Position numbers and translations under genes: made by a program. This document shows, in pieces, positions 53,794-64,000 of a stretch of 64,000 bases of DNA. Under the pieces are notes generated by a model. It saw only the letters and a list, made by a program, of their open reading frames with translations. It was not told the origin of the DNA and did no database searches. The stretch is from Chrysomallon squamiferum (Eukaryota > Mollusca > Gastropoda > Neomphalida > Peltospiridae), in the NCBI GenBank assembly GCA_012295275.1, contig CM022679.1:1525775-1589774 (forward strand), read 5' to 3'. Positions within the stretch are counted from its first letter, which is position 1; each line of letters opens with the position of its first letter.

Positions 53794-56700
53794 TTATTTC
53801 CTTTTTCCCTTCTTTCCAACACTGCCTCCACCAAAGGCCTTCGTTTTACCTGCTTTTCCAAATCCCCCTAAACCAGTTCTTTTACCCTTGCCCCCTTTTG
53901 ACCCTGTCCACCCTTTACCCCCTTTGCCTCGTTTTCCTCCTTTTTTTCTCGACTGTTTCGAAATAGGCGTTGTTTGACCTGATCTGAAATTTAAAAAGTA
54001 AAAATAAAAATTGAGTATAAATAAATACATTTTTTTAATTAAAAATTAAAAAAACAAAGAAGAAATGTGTCTACAAGTGAGCATGATTCGTATTTAAACC
54101 CATGACATTTTAGCTTGTTAGGTTTTCATCAGATCAAAAATTAAATCTTTAAGTCTAGAAAGTGTTAAAAAGATCGTTTGTTGTGATCAAGGAAACCTAA
54201 CAATAAAACCTCCAAGTTAAAAGGCAGCAACCCATCGAATTTGCATCATGTAGTGATGTGAGATGATAAAATCAAACACTGTCAGGTATGATTAAAGCTG
54301 CCAAGTATATTTAACTGTGTCACTGAACTCATTTTAATAAACTTCAACTACACTGATTATCTCAGATACTGACTGTGTTTTCTCCAAGGCTTTCATTTCA
54401 TTATTAAAATTTTTATATAAATTATAAGCCAAGGGAAGTAAATCTTAACTGGTAATTTTATACAAAGATTACAAAAAAAAAAAAAAAAAAAAATATATAT
54501 ATATAAAATAAATAAATATATAAATAAATAAATAATAAAAATAATAATAATAATAATAATAACAAATAAATATAATACAATGCAACACAATGACAATGAA
54601 ACAAAATTGTAGAGTGAAGAATGTCTTTTCAAATAAAAACAAGATTTAAAAATTGTCCTATTAACCATCTATTCAACAGATAAACACGTGTTTGTTGATT
54701 TTCAGGCACTAAATGTGAATGCGCATGCATAGACATACTGGCTTTCAATATATCTATCATCATGTATGTATTTGTTGATATTATAATAGTTAAAAACAAT
54801 TTTAAAAAATGTATAAAAGCATATATATCTTACTTGTTACGTTTTTCTTCTGCAAGCTGCTTGGAAACAGCAACACTGATGTTCAACTTTGGCTGTTTGT
54901 TTGTGATGCTGTCTAAAATGCCAAGTTGTTTCTTTGCTTCTTTCTTCAAATCACCATAGTTAGCCTCGAACTAAAAAATTAAAACCATACTGATTAATTT
55001 TCTATCACTGTGTTTTCTGATCACATAAATTACAATTATTAAAATTATAAACGACATAAATCATATTTACATATTTTTTGTTTGCTCATAATAATAAAAA
55101 AATTATAAGAGACAAATTAGATCAGTGATTTCCCTAAAGTTTTGCTACTGTGGAACCTTAGAATATTTTGTACATACAGTAGAACCCTCAACTTACATGT
55201 ATCAATAACAATACAACTTACATACATGTGTGAAGACAAATATATCTGTGACATTATAGATAATGCACATTATTACAAATGATTTACTCATTCATTCTGG
55301 TTTACTGTTTTAACAAATATTATTTTGTTTAGATCACTCTGGATTCATTTTAATTAATAATTTGTCTTTCACAATCCATTTTATTCCATTTAGTTCTGTA
55401 AATGAAGTTTGAAGATTTCAAAATCGGACTGAACAAACTGTGATATTTAAGCCAACCAGTGAAATCAACAGACAGAGTAATGAGGTGATTTTAAGTTACA
55501 GAGTGTTAAAAACACCAAGCTTGTCAGCATGAAAAAAACAAAAATGAAAAAGATATGATAAGAGTGTTTGTGAAGACAGAAATGAAATGTTTGAATCATT
55601 TGCATAGTTTTAACCTCTGTCAGTGACTAATACATCAGTTATTTTTACTAGTTTACTGTTGTCAGTCAGTTATTTAGTTATTTTTACTAGTTTACTGTTG
55701 TCCATCAGTTATTTAGTTATTTTTACTAGTTTACTGTTGTCAGTCAGTAAATCAAAGTCTGACACAACCATCACTGGTTAGTTAACTTGTGCAGTACCTT
55801 TCTTTTCCTTCCAGAATGTTTTGAAGGTTTCTCCTTTGGCAGGTTTTCTGTGAAGCGACCTATTGATGCTGTGGACTTCTTGGCAACAGTCAAGGCTTTA
55901 GCGAGATGTTCTTTGTCAGGTGTGTCTGTCGGTGTTAACCCTACCCCTGGAACTATAAATACAGTATAAATGTTTTACTTCTGTTTTAAAACACAAAAAC
56001 ATTCTTTTCATCTAGGATTAACCCTAGAAACACTATGAGAACAAAAATTAAAATTAAAATTGAGCAACAACAATGTTATTCTTATTAATTTATTAACCAG
56101 ATATAAATATATCTTTAATTGCTTAAAATACTGCAGTTAAGTATCTAATATTTTAAAACAAGAATCTTGTGCTTGATCTCTTAGTTACTTTTTTTTAATT
56201 ATCATCATCTGACAAAACTAACCTTTTGATTTCTTTGAGCGAGCCAAATTTCTTAACCTCTGCAGTTCATTCTTTGCAACTCGTTCCTTCTTGGCTTCCT
56301 TTCTTTTAGCAAACTGATCTTCATAAGGATCTGAAAAAAAAGTGTAATTAAACTATTAATGTTGAATTAATTATAACCGAATCATTAAATTTAAGCTCTT
56401 TTATTATTATTACTTTTTTAATTATGTATAATTTCTTCTTGATGGTTTGTATATTATTAAACATGAAATCTCTTGACAGTTATAGAAAGTTATTTTATAC
56501 TCCTATAATGAATTACCGTGAATGATTCTCCTTTGGTTTTTTAAACTGTATAAGTTCTTTTTCATGCTTTCAAACTTTGATGCTTAACATTTTACCTGAA
56601 TAATGTCTTTAAACAAAAAAGGTTTTGTCATGATGTAAGTAACGTACAGGTCATACTGTTTAACACTTAAACATATCTGTTATTAGAAACAGAGGTCTGA

Positions 56701-59654
56701 TGTGAGTGGTATGTACTGACATGATGGGGTATAGGATAATTCAAAAATATTCACAGGCAGGTCATTTCACACTGAAGTCAAAACTTCACAACTGATTCGT
56801 GATAAACCTAAATAAGCATTTTTTTCTCTTTCCTGTAGGCATATAAATAATAACTTTCACATAACCAGTAAAAGCAGCCAAGTAGTAATGTGTTACAGAA
56901 TAATTACATTACCACCGCACAATCAGAACCATTTGTGAATAAGTAATAAAATTAATAATAAAATAATAATTTGTTTTAACATCTTTTTTAAATACTGTTA
57001 ATCATATTCCCTAGTTTCTGATACAAAACCATACTTAATGGCTGTAACTGGAAAAAACCCAGAGAACAGAAGTGATCTTATGGCCACTCACACATCAGTT
57101 AGAGACACAGTATGCCTGGGAAGGGAGATAACAAACACAGCCATTGGAAGGGGAGATAACAAAGTGATAAAATATCCAGAGAGCTATCTGAGTATTGAAT
57201 GTAACAGAAACTGAACCTGCATTTTGTGGCACTTCAACCAGCCACTCTTTTGTGTTGTCGTGAGCTCTCTGGTAGCCCCAGCGAGGTTTGTATGTCTGAA
57301 ATAACAAGTTGTTAATTAAAACATTGCAATTAAACTTTGAAAAACCGCAAAAGAAATCAGTGGACAGCTAATAACATTCCAACCCTCAAACAATATCAAC
57401 TACCAAGTATCTGAAGAAAATATATACACTTCTAAAGTTTAAATCAAAGCACTGTACCTAATGTTCACAAAATCAACAAAAGATAAAGCAGGTGTACAAT
57501 GAAAAATTTGTACAAAGGGATAAACATTTTAGTCATGTAATTTAAAATTATCACACAAACTGTGTGAGATAAAAATTTTTCTCAAAGTCTATTTATTTCA
57601 TTTCCAATAAATAGATGCTTTATTCTTGTGGGGGGTGATGCTGGAACCTTTTTTTTTTTCTTCTTTTTTTTTTTTTCAGTGACAATGAACTAATCAAAGC
57701 ATAAAATAACCTTTGTGGTTTCATCAAACACCATCCGTCCTTTTTTCTTTTTCATAATCCCTTTCAACTTGGCGTACTTTGCCCATTTAGTCTCAGCTTT
57801 GGCTTTGGGAATCTGAAGCAGAAAAAGAAATATATTTTCAATTTCAGTAAAACATAATCTCAGCAATATATGACAAAATACAAGTTTGATTTAATAGTGC
57901 AGAAAAAATCAGTTTATTCTGACTAATCAGTAACTGTTAAACATAAATAAAACAGATAGCAAATACATTACAGTTCTTTTCTATTGATAGTGAAAAACTT
58001 CATCAGTACATGAAAATATGACAAGAAGCAGGTTGTGGCTGAAACTAATCCAATAAGCCACCAACTAAATTAATCCTATACTAACCACACACAAACAATT
58101 TATTACTCAACTACATTTCATAAATATTAGTAACAACCAAATCTGATGTTTTCTAACTTTAATTAACATAAAAAATTAAATATATTTTTAAACAATTTAC
58201 AAAATGAAAAGATGTTTCCGTAAAATTCCCTGATCATGATTTTTGTAAACCATAACACAAAGTGATGTATATAACATTTTTAGTATTTTTTCGAATTTTT
58301 AAAAAATTTGGACTTGGAGGTGGGGGTTTTTGAGGAGACTGTTACAATCATTTTTGTAAATATTTTAAACAAGTATCTTTCTTTTTCAGTTATTTTCATT
58401 CTGTGTGTTTGTTGTTGTTTTTTTTTTTTACCTAATCTTTACAAAATTGTTGTAATTTTGAAAACAAACAAAACTGTTCTAAAAATTCTACTCACTGGTT
58501 TCTCTCTTGGAATCTTTGTTCTTGTGTCTGGTAACTGAACAAAATATAATTTTCACATTTATTAGATTTCACCAGTGGACAAATACATGAAACAAAGCAA
58601 AAACTATAACGTGTATACACACAGGTGACTTATTGTATGGATGTCTTTTTACGAATGTACACACATATATACACTCAAACATATGTCATATCTCAAAGTT
58701 CAGCAAATTCAGGAAATAATAACACAAAACAGTATTTAGTATGGATATATGTATATATTATGCATCTAATCATGTGTCAATGTGTATATACCTGTATGCA
58801 TGCATATATTAACAGAAATCTGAATCATTTATCAATAAAATAAATAACACAGAAATAATTTAACAAACCACTGCTATGGCAACTCCATCAACTTTCTCAA
58901 TAGGAAGCTGAAAACAAAAGAAAAACATGACTTAAAAGTATTTTTCTAAATTGATTAAAATAACTTGGAACTTGAAATCAATAGGCTATATGTAGATATG
59001 TATGTATAAGTTAAAAAACAGTATTATTATTATGCAAGTGAAAATTTTTAATTTGTACAGCCATAGGAATCAGTTTAAATGTTGATAAATAATTTCTTAC
59101 CTGCCAAAGTTTGTTAACAAGAAGTTGAGTGTTGTCTCTTGTCAAAGATTTCAGATAATCTTCTTTATTTGATCTGTATGATTGAAACTAATTTGTGTTT
59201 ACGACATTCACAATTACAAGAATTAGATTTAAAGCATAAATAAATATTTACAAGAGCATAATTCATGTGACTTAATTCAGGTGACTTTATTCAGTGAAAT
59301 TACAAGTGTCAAAAACGATCAGTCAAAGTTTGTTTAGGATGTACCGTTAAACTAATTTTAATTAATCACAGTAATCTAAAGATCAAAATTCAATTTTAAA
59401 ACTAATAAATTATAAAACTTTAAATAAAACTTAAAAGCCCAATTATTGCATTTTTCTTGGAACTTGGAACTTGGAAGCTTATTGAAAAATGAATATAATT
59501 ACCTAAAGAGTTTAACGTCAAGTGGGTTAGCATCACAAGCCAAAAGATTTCCCTCATCGATGTCTAAATCTATGGCCTTTTCAACCTCTATGGTTTTATA
59601 TTTTGCTTCTTTTTCTGCAGCTGAGCGAAGTACATTTTCCACGAGGTCGTCCAT
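53794..59654 (-). CDS. RRS1: RRS1-family ribosome biogenesis regulatory protein, complete, ten exons
   Basis: RRS1 acts in the nucleolus. With RPF2 and the 5S RNP it helps build the 60S ribosomal subunit (family knowledge). Exons, 5' to 3': 59503-59654, 59101-59173, 58872-58907, 58496-58534, 57711-57812, 57217-57295, 56223-56330, 55798-55952, 54834-54970, 53794-53983. They total 1071 bases, join in frame and give 356 residues plus stop; human RRS1 has about 365. All introns are GT-AG; the exon 3 donor (GTGGTT) is weak. Landmarks are the acidic start MDDLVENVLR, TRDNTQLLVNKLWQLP, KWAKYAKLKGI, RWGYQRAHDNTKEWLVEVP and DQFAKRKEAKKERVAKNEL, then a Gly/Lys-rich tail ending KKGKRK, likely nucleolar targeting and RNA binding. 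The human gene has an uninterrupted coding region, so the intron-rich form is notable. It is head-to-head with the gene at 60166. Confidence 0.95.
54470..54565. repeat. Poly(A), (AT)n and (AAT)n patch in an RRS1 intron
   Basis: An A-run of about 23 bp, short TA repeats, then AAAT and AAT repeats. It lies in the last intron of the RRS1 gene. Confidence 0.9.
55620..55750. repeat. ~38-bp intronic tandem repeat, three copies
   Basis: The unit containing TTTTTACTAGTTTACTGTTG repeats three times with flanking CAGTTATTTAGTTA. It lies in the intron between RRS1 exons 8 and 9. Confidence 0.88.
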
Positions 59655-60165
59655 ATTTACAAATCGTCTATCGTTAAATATAAACTAGTTTTTGATTGGC
59701 AATTTGTAGCCAATAGATAACGTTGTTTTTATTATGTGTTTTTGTTTCAGGCAGGCAGTCAAGCTGTCGTAATTTGAAGATAAATTGATTAAGAAGTTAT
59801 TAAAAATAAAATATAATTATGTCTTATTAATTCTTCCAGCTACGCATATATCAATTCTTATTTCGCCTGTACATGTTGATTCACAAACACGGGATGACAA
59901 GAGACTGTCGGTGTACAACTCATTTAACACCCACGTACGAACTGTCCATTTATAATTTATTATACTTATTACTGAATATTTTAAAATGTTAAATTAATTA
60001 CGTATTTGTCACAGTTTTACAGAGTCAGATAATTTATAATTTACTTCCAAATTACTCTTTTATTATATGTTAGTTCTATATTATTATATTTTATTGATTT
60101 TTTATTACAGGAGGCACATTTTGTATTGACACCTATGTTGACGTGCCAGCGTGTAAAAACTTGAA
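59655..60165. promoter_or_regulatory. Shared intergenic region of two divergent genes
   Basis: The start codons of the RRS1 gene (minus, 59654) and of the plus-strand gene (60166) are 511 bp apart with no gene between. The spacing fits a bidirectional promoter. The sequence is AT-rich and I could not assign a TATA box or specific factor site. An upstream ATG at about 60135 opens a reading of about nine codons that stops just before the plus-strand start. Confidence 0.5.
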
Positions 60166-63100
60166 ATGGCTGTGTCTTCGTCTCCAAGTGTCGATACGAA
60201 GGAAAAAATGTCTGAAAAGATAGACTCTGGTTTATCTATAGACAGATCAATCGCCGAAGAGGCTAAACCGCAGGGTCTGTTAGGTAAACTCCCCGACACG
60301 GAAGCTTTTGAAAAAGGATTTCACAGTGTGAGTATCACTATCAGTATCTGAGTATGATTATCAATATTCGTCGGTCCAAACTGACTAGTAGTAGTACTCA
60401 CTACCCAGTCACTGAGTCAGTAGACAGTGTTAAAGTATCGTTGTGGTACTACTACACTACTACTGCTAGTGCTAGTAGTAGTAGTAGTAGTATCATATCA
60501 CAACACTGATAAAAATTATGATAGTTAATTCATTTTCATTTCGAACGGGGATTTCTGAATAAAGTAAATTAACTTTTTAAAAAGATAATTATACTAATTA
60601 ATATTGATAGAATTTCACTTTGTTGGATACTCTTGAAACATTTTTAACTTTTGTTGTGATTTGTCATCTTAAAGATTTGTAAAAAAATGAAAGAAAAAAA
60701 AAAAAGAACAAAAAAAAGAAGAACAAAAAACACCCAAAAATACACAGAAGAAACAGAAAAAATAAAAGATTAAAACAAACACTGAAAAAAAAAAGAAGAA
60801 GAAATATTAATGTATTTTTTTTTTTTGTTTTATTTATTATTATTATTATTTGTGTATGTGTGTGTGGAGAGGTAAATTCATGTATATTTGGATGTTATTA
60901 TAAAAAACCAAGTGTTTGATTGGAATGCTATCTATCTATATATATATATATATATAGGGCAGTGACAAGACTTTTTCCACCACAACCTTTCAAAAATCTT
61001 ATGTCCAAGTGTCTGTATTCAAATTTAAGTTATACATACCATCAGAACCTTATACTCTTCAGTGCACTAATAAATAGCAAGTTAATACTTAATTAAAACA
61101 AATAATGAAATCTGGCACTAAAGAACTGCTATTTTACAACAAATAAATTAAAGGTAATAAATTCAAAGTGAGAGGTAAACATGACACCCTGTTAATAGTC
61201 TGTATACTTGAAGTAAACATCACCTTGATTCAGCCTGTGTACACCATCCATTACTATGCTACATTAATACAATGTTAATTAATGCATGTTAGCTAGGACA
61301 TGAAAGGTGTAACCTCACTGTCGCTGCTGTAAGGGGAGCAGATGTACTGTTCTGACGAAAAATCCAGAGTTTGACTTTACCTCATTTTACTCTAGACAAA
61401 AAGGTTATTGTTTTAAAAATCCAAAACTGATAATACAGTGAAATGGAACTTTTGTCAAAATAAATCATAATTAATTTATCTAATAGCTGTAGCGTTCAGA
61501 CTAGTAATTATAATTATGGTTTGAAATTCATCAAAAGAACAAAAAAACAACTGAAAAGCTGGCTAATATTAGCATTGTGGCAATATGAATTAGCCAAATA
61601 TTAACTAGAAACTTGGTGTTGAATTTCTTTTGTCATTTTAATCTGGCTGCTTTACTTTTACTGTTGAGATAGTTTATAGTAAAATGTGGCACAACATCTG
61701 GTTCAGATGATAAATCATTAAATGTAAATGTATACTTGAAAACTGTTTCCATTATCAAATTTAATATTTGTTCTCTAGCAGCATATATGGCACAAAGAAT
61801 AATTTTTACCGAACCCTTTCAAAACTTAAATAAATGTTTGTTTCAAAAATATATATATATATTATATATATATCTATATTTATCTATCATTTTTTTCTTC
61901 AGATTTGTCTCTACAAGCAATAATATGTGCCAGTCTGTCTATAAATATTATTGCTTCTTGAAACTAATCTGAAAAAAAAAGAAAGAACATTAAATATAGT
62001 GAATATCATAAATATTATTCAGGTACAGCATTTCTGATTGGCAAAGAAACCTAAAAAATTTGTATAATTCAGTTAACTGACCTAATAATCATTAATATAA
62101 AGCTAGATACAATGACTAATTTTATTTTGATTGTGTGTGTACTTGTGTGTGTGTGTGTGTGATCTCTGTGTCTACATGTATGTCAGGATGTTTAATATTT
62201 TAACAAACATTTCTAAAACATTTAATTTTTTCAGTATTTCATGAACCCAATGCTGGCTGAGATGGAGAAACAGGTTCAGAAAAACAATGAAATTCTGGAT
62301 AGAATGAATGAGTAAGTGAGATTTTCACTTACTATTTCTTTAAATTAAAATCTTCCTGTGATGTTATTATAAAAAAACCCAGGGAAAATACTTTCATGTG
62401 ATTGTTTTGAACTGGAGACCAAACTCTACTAAGAATAATTTGTAACATTTACAAAACAAAAAATTAGAAAATGTAGCATAGTGATAAACCACTTGCATGC
62501 CACTCTACTGATAACATTTCATAACATCAATCAGTTATAACACACATGTGCACGCACACACATACACACACATATTTATAGGTGTAGATTTAGATATGTT
62601 TTCTCTTTTGGTTGACAGGGAAATGGCAGCAGAAAGGAAGAAAAGAATGAAGGACAAAATGGCTAAACATATCCCAGAAGCTCTGAAGGGCAGGTAACTC
62701 TTTTTTGAACAACTATTATAGATCTTTTACTATTTATACTGACACAAGATAGTTAAAATAAAACTGTGAAATAAATACAGAGCAGTTTTATGTTTGATTG
62801 GATATTTCAACAGTAATATGTTCAGGCAGTTTTTAAGATTTGTCAAAAAAAACAACCAACATAATAATAATAAATAACTATAAAATATAATAAAATAAAA
62901 GTTTAAAAAATATATATTAATGCCATATACAAAAGTATTACGATTAAATTATTAATCTAATCACAAATTTTCAATTAAAAAAAAAAAAAATTGTTTTTTA
63001 ATATCTTTATTTTTAAATTTATTCCTTGTCATTTTCATGGCAATTCTTTTATTTTTTACTAACATATCTCCAATACTGAACAGTGAAAGACATTTTTAAG

Positions 63101-64000
63101 GATTCCAAAATGGTTTACAGACCAGAATTAGAAACTGTAGATATTATTATGGCATTTTCCTTTAAAGGAGCTGCTGAACTGGCTTCTTGAAACCATAAAC
63201 TGAATTATGTATGTGCCATACATCAAAACAATATAATTTTAATTTAAGGTCTTATCAGTTTAATTAATTAATTTTTTTTAATTATTATTATTATTTTTTT
63301 GTCAGTGGTCAAACAATTGAGACGATCATGCAGAAAGTGGAAGAACTGATTGTTTACCAAGACACTGAAAATGATCATGAACACAGGTAATGCTTTTCTC
63401 TGTTATTCTTTTACCTATTTCTCCAATCAAGATTGTGCACTTTGACTTCTGTTTATCAAGAAGCATACAGAAAATATTGAAATAATAAGTGTTTTAATGT
63501 TTAATATCAAGAAATGTGATCTTCACCAATTTATTTATATGAGCAATTTGCAGTTGTATTACCAGCTATTCTGTAAATAACAAACTATTAAATGTGTATT
63601 ACTTTTATTACAGATATTTGTATATGTTGTTTACTTGTAGATCATCACAGTTAGAGAAACTTACTTATATATCACATCTAGACTCTAAATAACAAACTAC
63701 TGGTTTACTACTTAACTATGTATTAGTGATATATTTATTTTGTTTACTTGTAGATCAGCACAAATACAGGTTAGTCTGTAGTTATCATTAAAAGTTTGTC
63801 TTGAAACAGTTACTAAAACTATATTAATGATATATTTATTTTGTTTGCTTGTAGACCTGCAGTGTTACAGAAACTAGATGCACATGGCCAGGCAGCAGTA
63901 ATGGCATTCAGTCTGTCTGCCTATGTCTCTACTCTGGATGAAGAACATTTGAAAAAATTCACCACGAAAATAACATCCGACTGCCAGCTCTGGTTAACTA
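60166..64000 (+). CDS. Unrecognised protein gene, five exons, right end beyond window
   Basis: Exons: 60166-60327, 62235-62311, 62619-62693, 63306-63386 and 63855-64000 (cut by the window edge). They join in frame through GT-AG introns of phase 0, 2, 2 and 2, giving 180 codons so far. The start is the ATG at 60166 (GAAATGG). Residues 1-54 are polar and end in EAFEKGFHS. Exons 2 and 3 are strongly charged, with a likely helix or short coiled coil (EMEKQVQKNNEILDRMNEEM) and a basic stretch KKRMKDKMAKH. Exon 4 has IETIMQKVEELIVYQ and the last exon AVLQKLDAHGQAAVMAFSLS, both probably helical. No signal peptide, membrane segment or catalytic motif is visible, so a soluble, mainly helical protein is likely. 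I do not recognise the family. Clean splicing and continuous frame across exons make the gene itself secure. Confidence 0.85.
60440..60493. repeat. Inverted CTA/TAG triplets in intron 1
   Basis: TACTACTAC followed by GCTAGTGCTAGTAGTAG can fold into a hairpin. It lies about 115 bp inside intron 1 of the plus-strand gene. Confidence 0.8.
60930..60957. repeat. (AT)n microsatellite in intron 1
   Basis: A short ATCT/AT tract, the only dinucleotide run of note in intron 1 apart from ATATAT at about 61850-61872. Confidence 0.88.
63615..63860 (+). repeat. Tandemly duplicated splice-acceptor region
   Basis: The sequence TTGTTTACTTGTAGATCA ends in AG at 63640, recurs ending at 63753, and a third version (TTGTTTGCTTGTAGACC) is the acceptor used for the exon at 63855. 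The spacings are about 113 and 101 bases. The two left copies look like duplicated, probably unused, acceptors. Confidence 0.8.

Noticed and set aside
59446-59688. Plus-strand 80-residue reading over RRS1 exon 1, with others at 54762-54959 and 55787-55969
   Set aside because: Antisense shadows of RRS1 exons.
60105-60299. Minus-strand 64-residue reading over the first exon of the right-hand gene
   Set aside because: Antisense shadow; the plus-strand frame has the splice-supported gene.

Overview
The window is animal nuclear DNA: AT-rich, extremely rich in simple repeats, with short coding exons separated by GT-AG introns. No bacterial, viral or organellar gene organisation is visible. Long (GA)n/(CT)n, (CATA)n/(TATG)n, (ATT)n and (TA)n tracts, with peptide-receptor exons of the kind common in lophotrochozoans, suggest a mollusc or related invertebrate. 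That taxonomic guess is an inference of low to moderate confidence.

Positions 1-50000 are mostly non-coding. Two minus-strand exons stand out, at 8454-8790 and 33288-33663. Each encodes the N-terminus, TM1, TM2 and start of TM3 of a rhodopsin-like neuropeptide receptor. They are about 69% identical over 94 aligned residues (hand count) and stop at the same phase-1 splice donor after the same Ala-His-Gly residues. I found no TM3-TM7 exon between them or to the left. They are therefore either tandem paralogues with very long introns or two alternative first exons of one receptor gene whose shared exons lie beyond the left edge. A third possible minus-strand exon (46818-47112) has coding-like codon use and one membrane-segment-like stretch, but I cannot name it.

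The rest of 1-50 kb holds at least fifteen (GA)n/(CT)n tracts, tetranucleotide arrays, several minisatellites (two with an alternating two-unit organisation, one 36-bp array open in several frames), an inverted pair of a dispersed repeat (40.58-40.70 and 49.74-49.92 kb) and a diverged direct repeat (51.74-51.95 and 53.09-53.26 kb). I saw no reverse transcriptase, transposase or integrase motif.

Positions 53.8-64 kb are gene-dense and nearly free of long simple repeats. A complete ten-exon gene on the minus strand (53794-59654) encodes a 356-residue RRS1-family ribosome-biogenesis protein; all ten exons join in frame from ATG to stop. It is head-to-head, 511 bp apart, with a plus-strand gene starting at 60166. 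Five exons of that gene (180 codons) lie in the window and it runs off the right edge; I do not recognise the product. The 511-bp gap is a likely shared promoter region.

No clearly new biological system is proven here. The observation most worth testing is the pair of receptor first exons sharing one splice phase and position.
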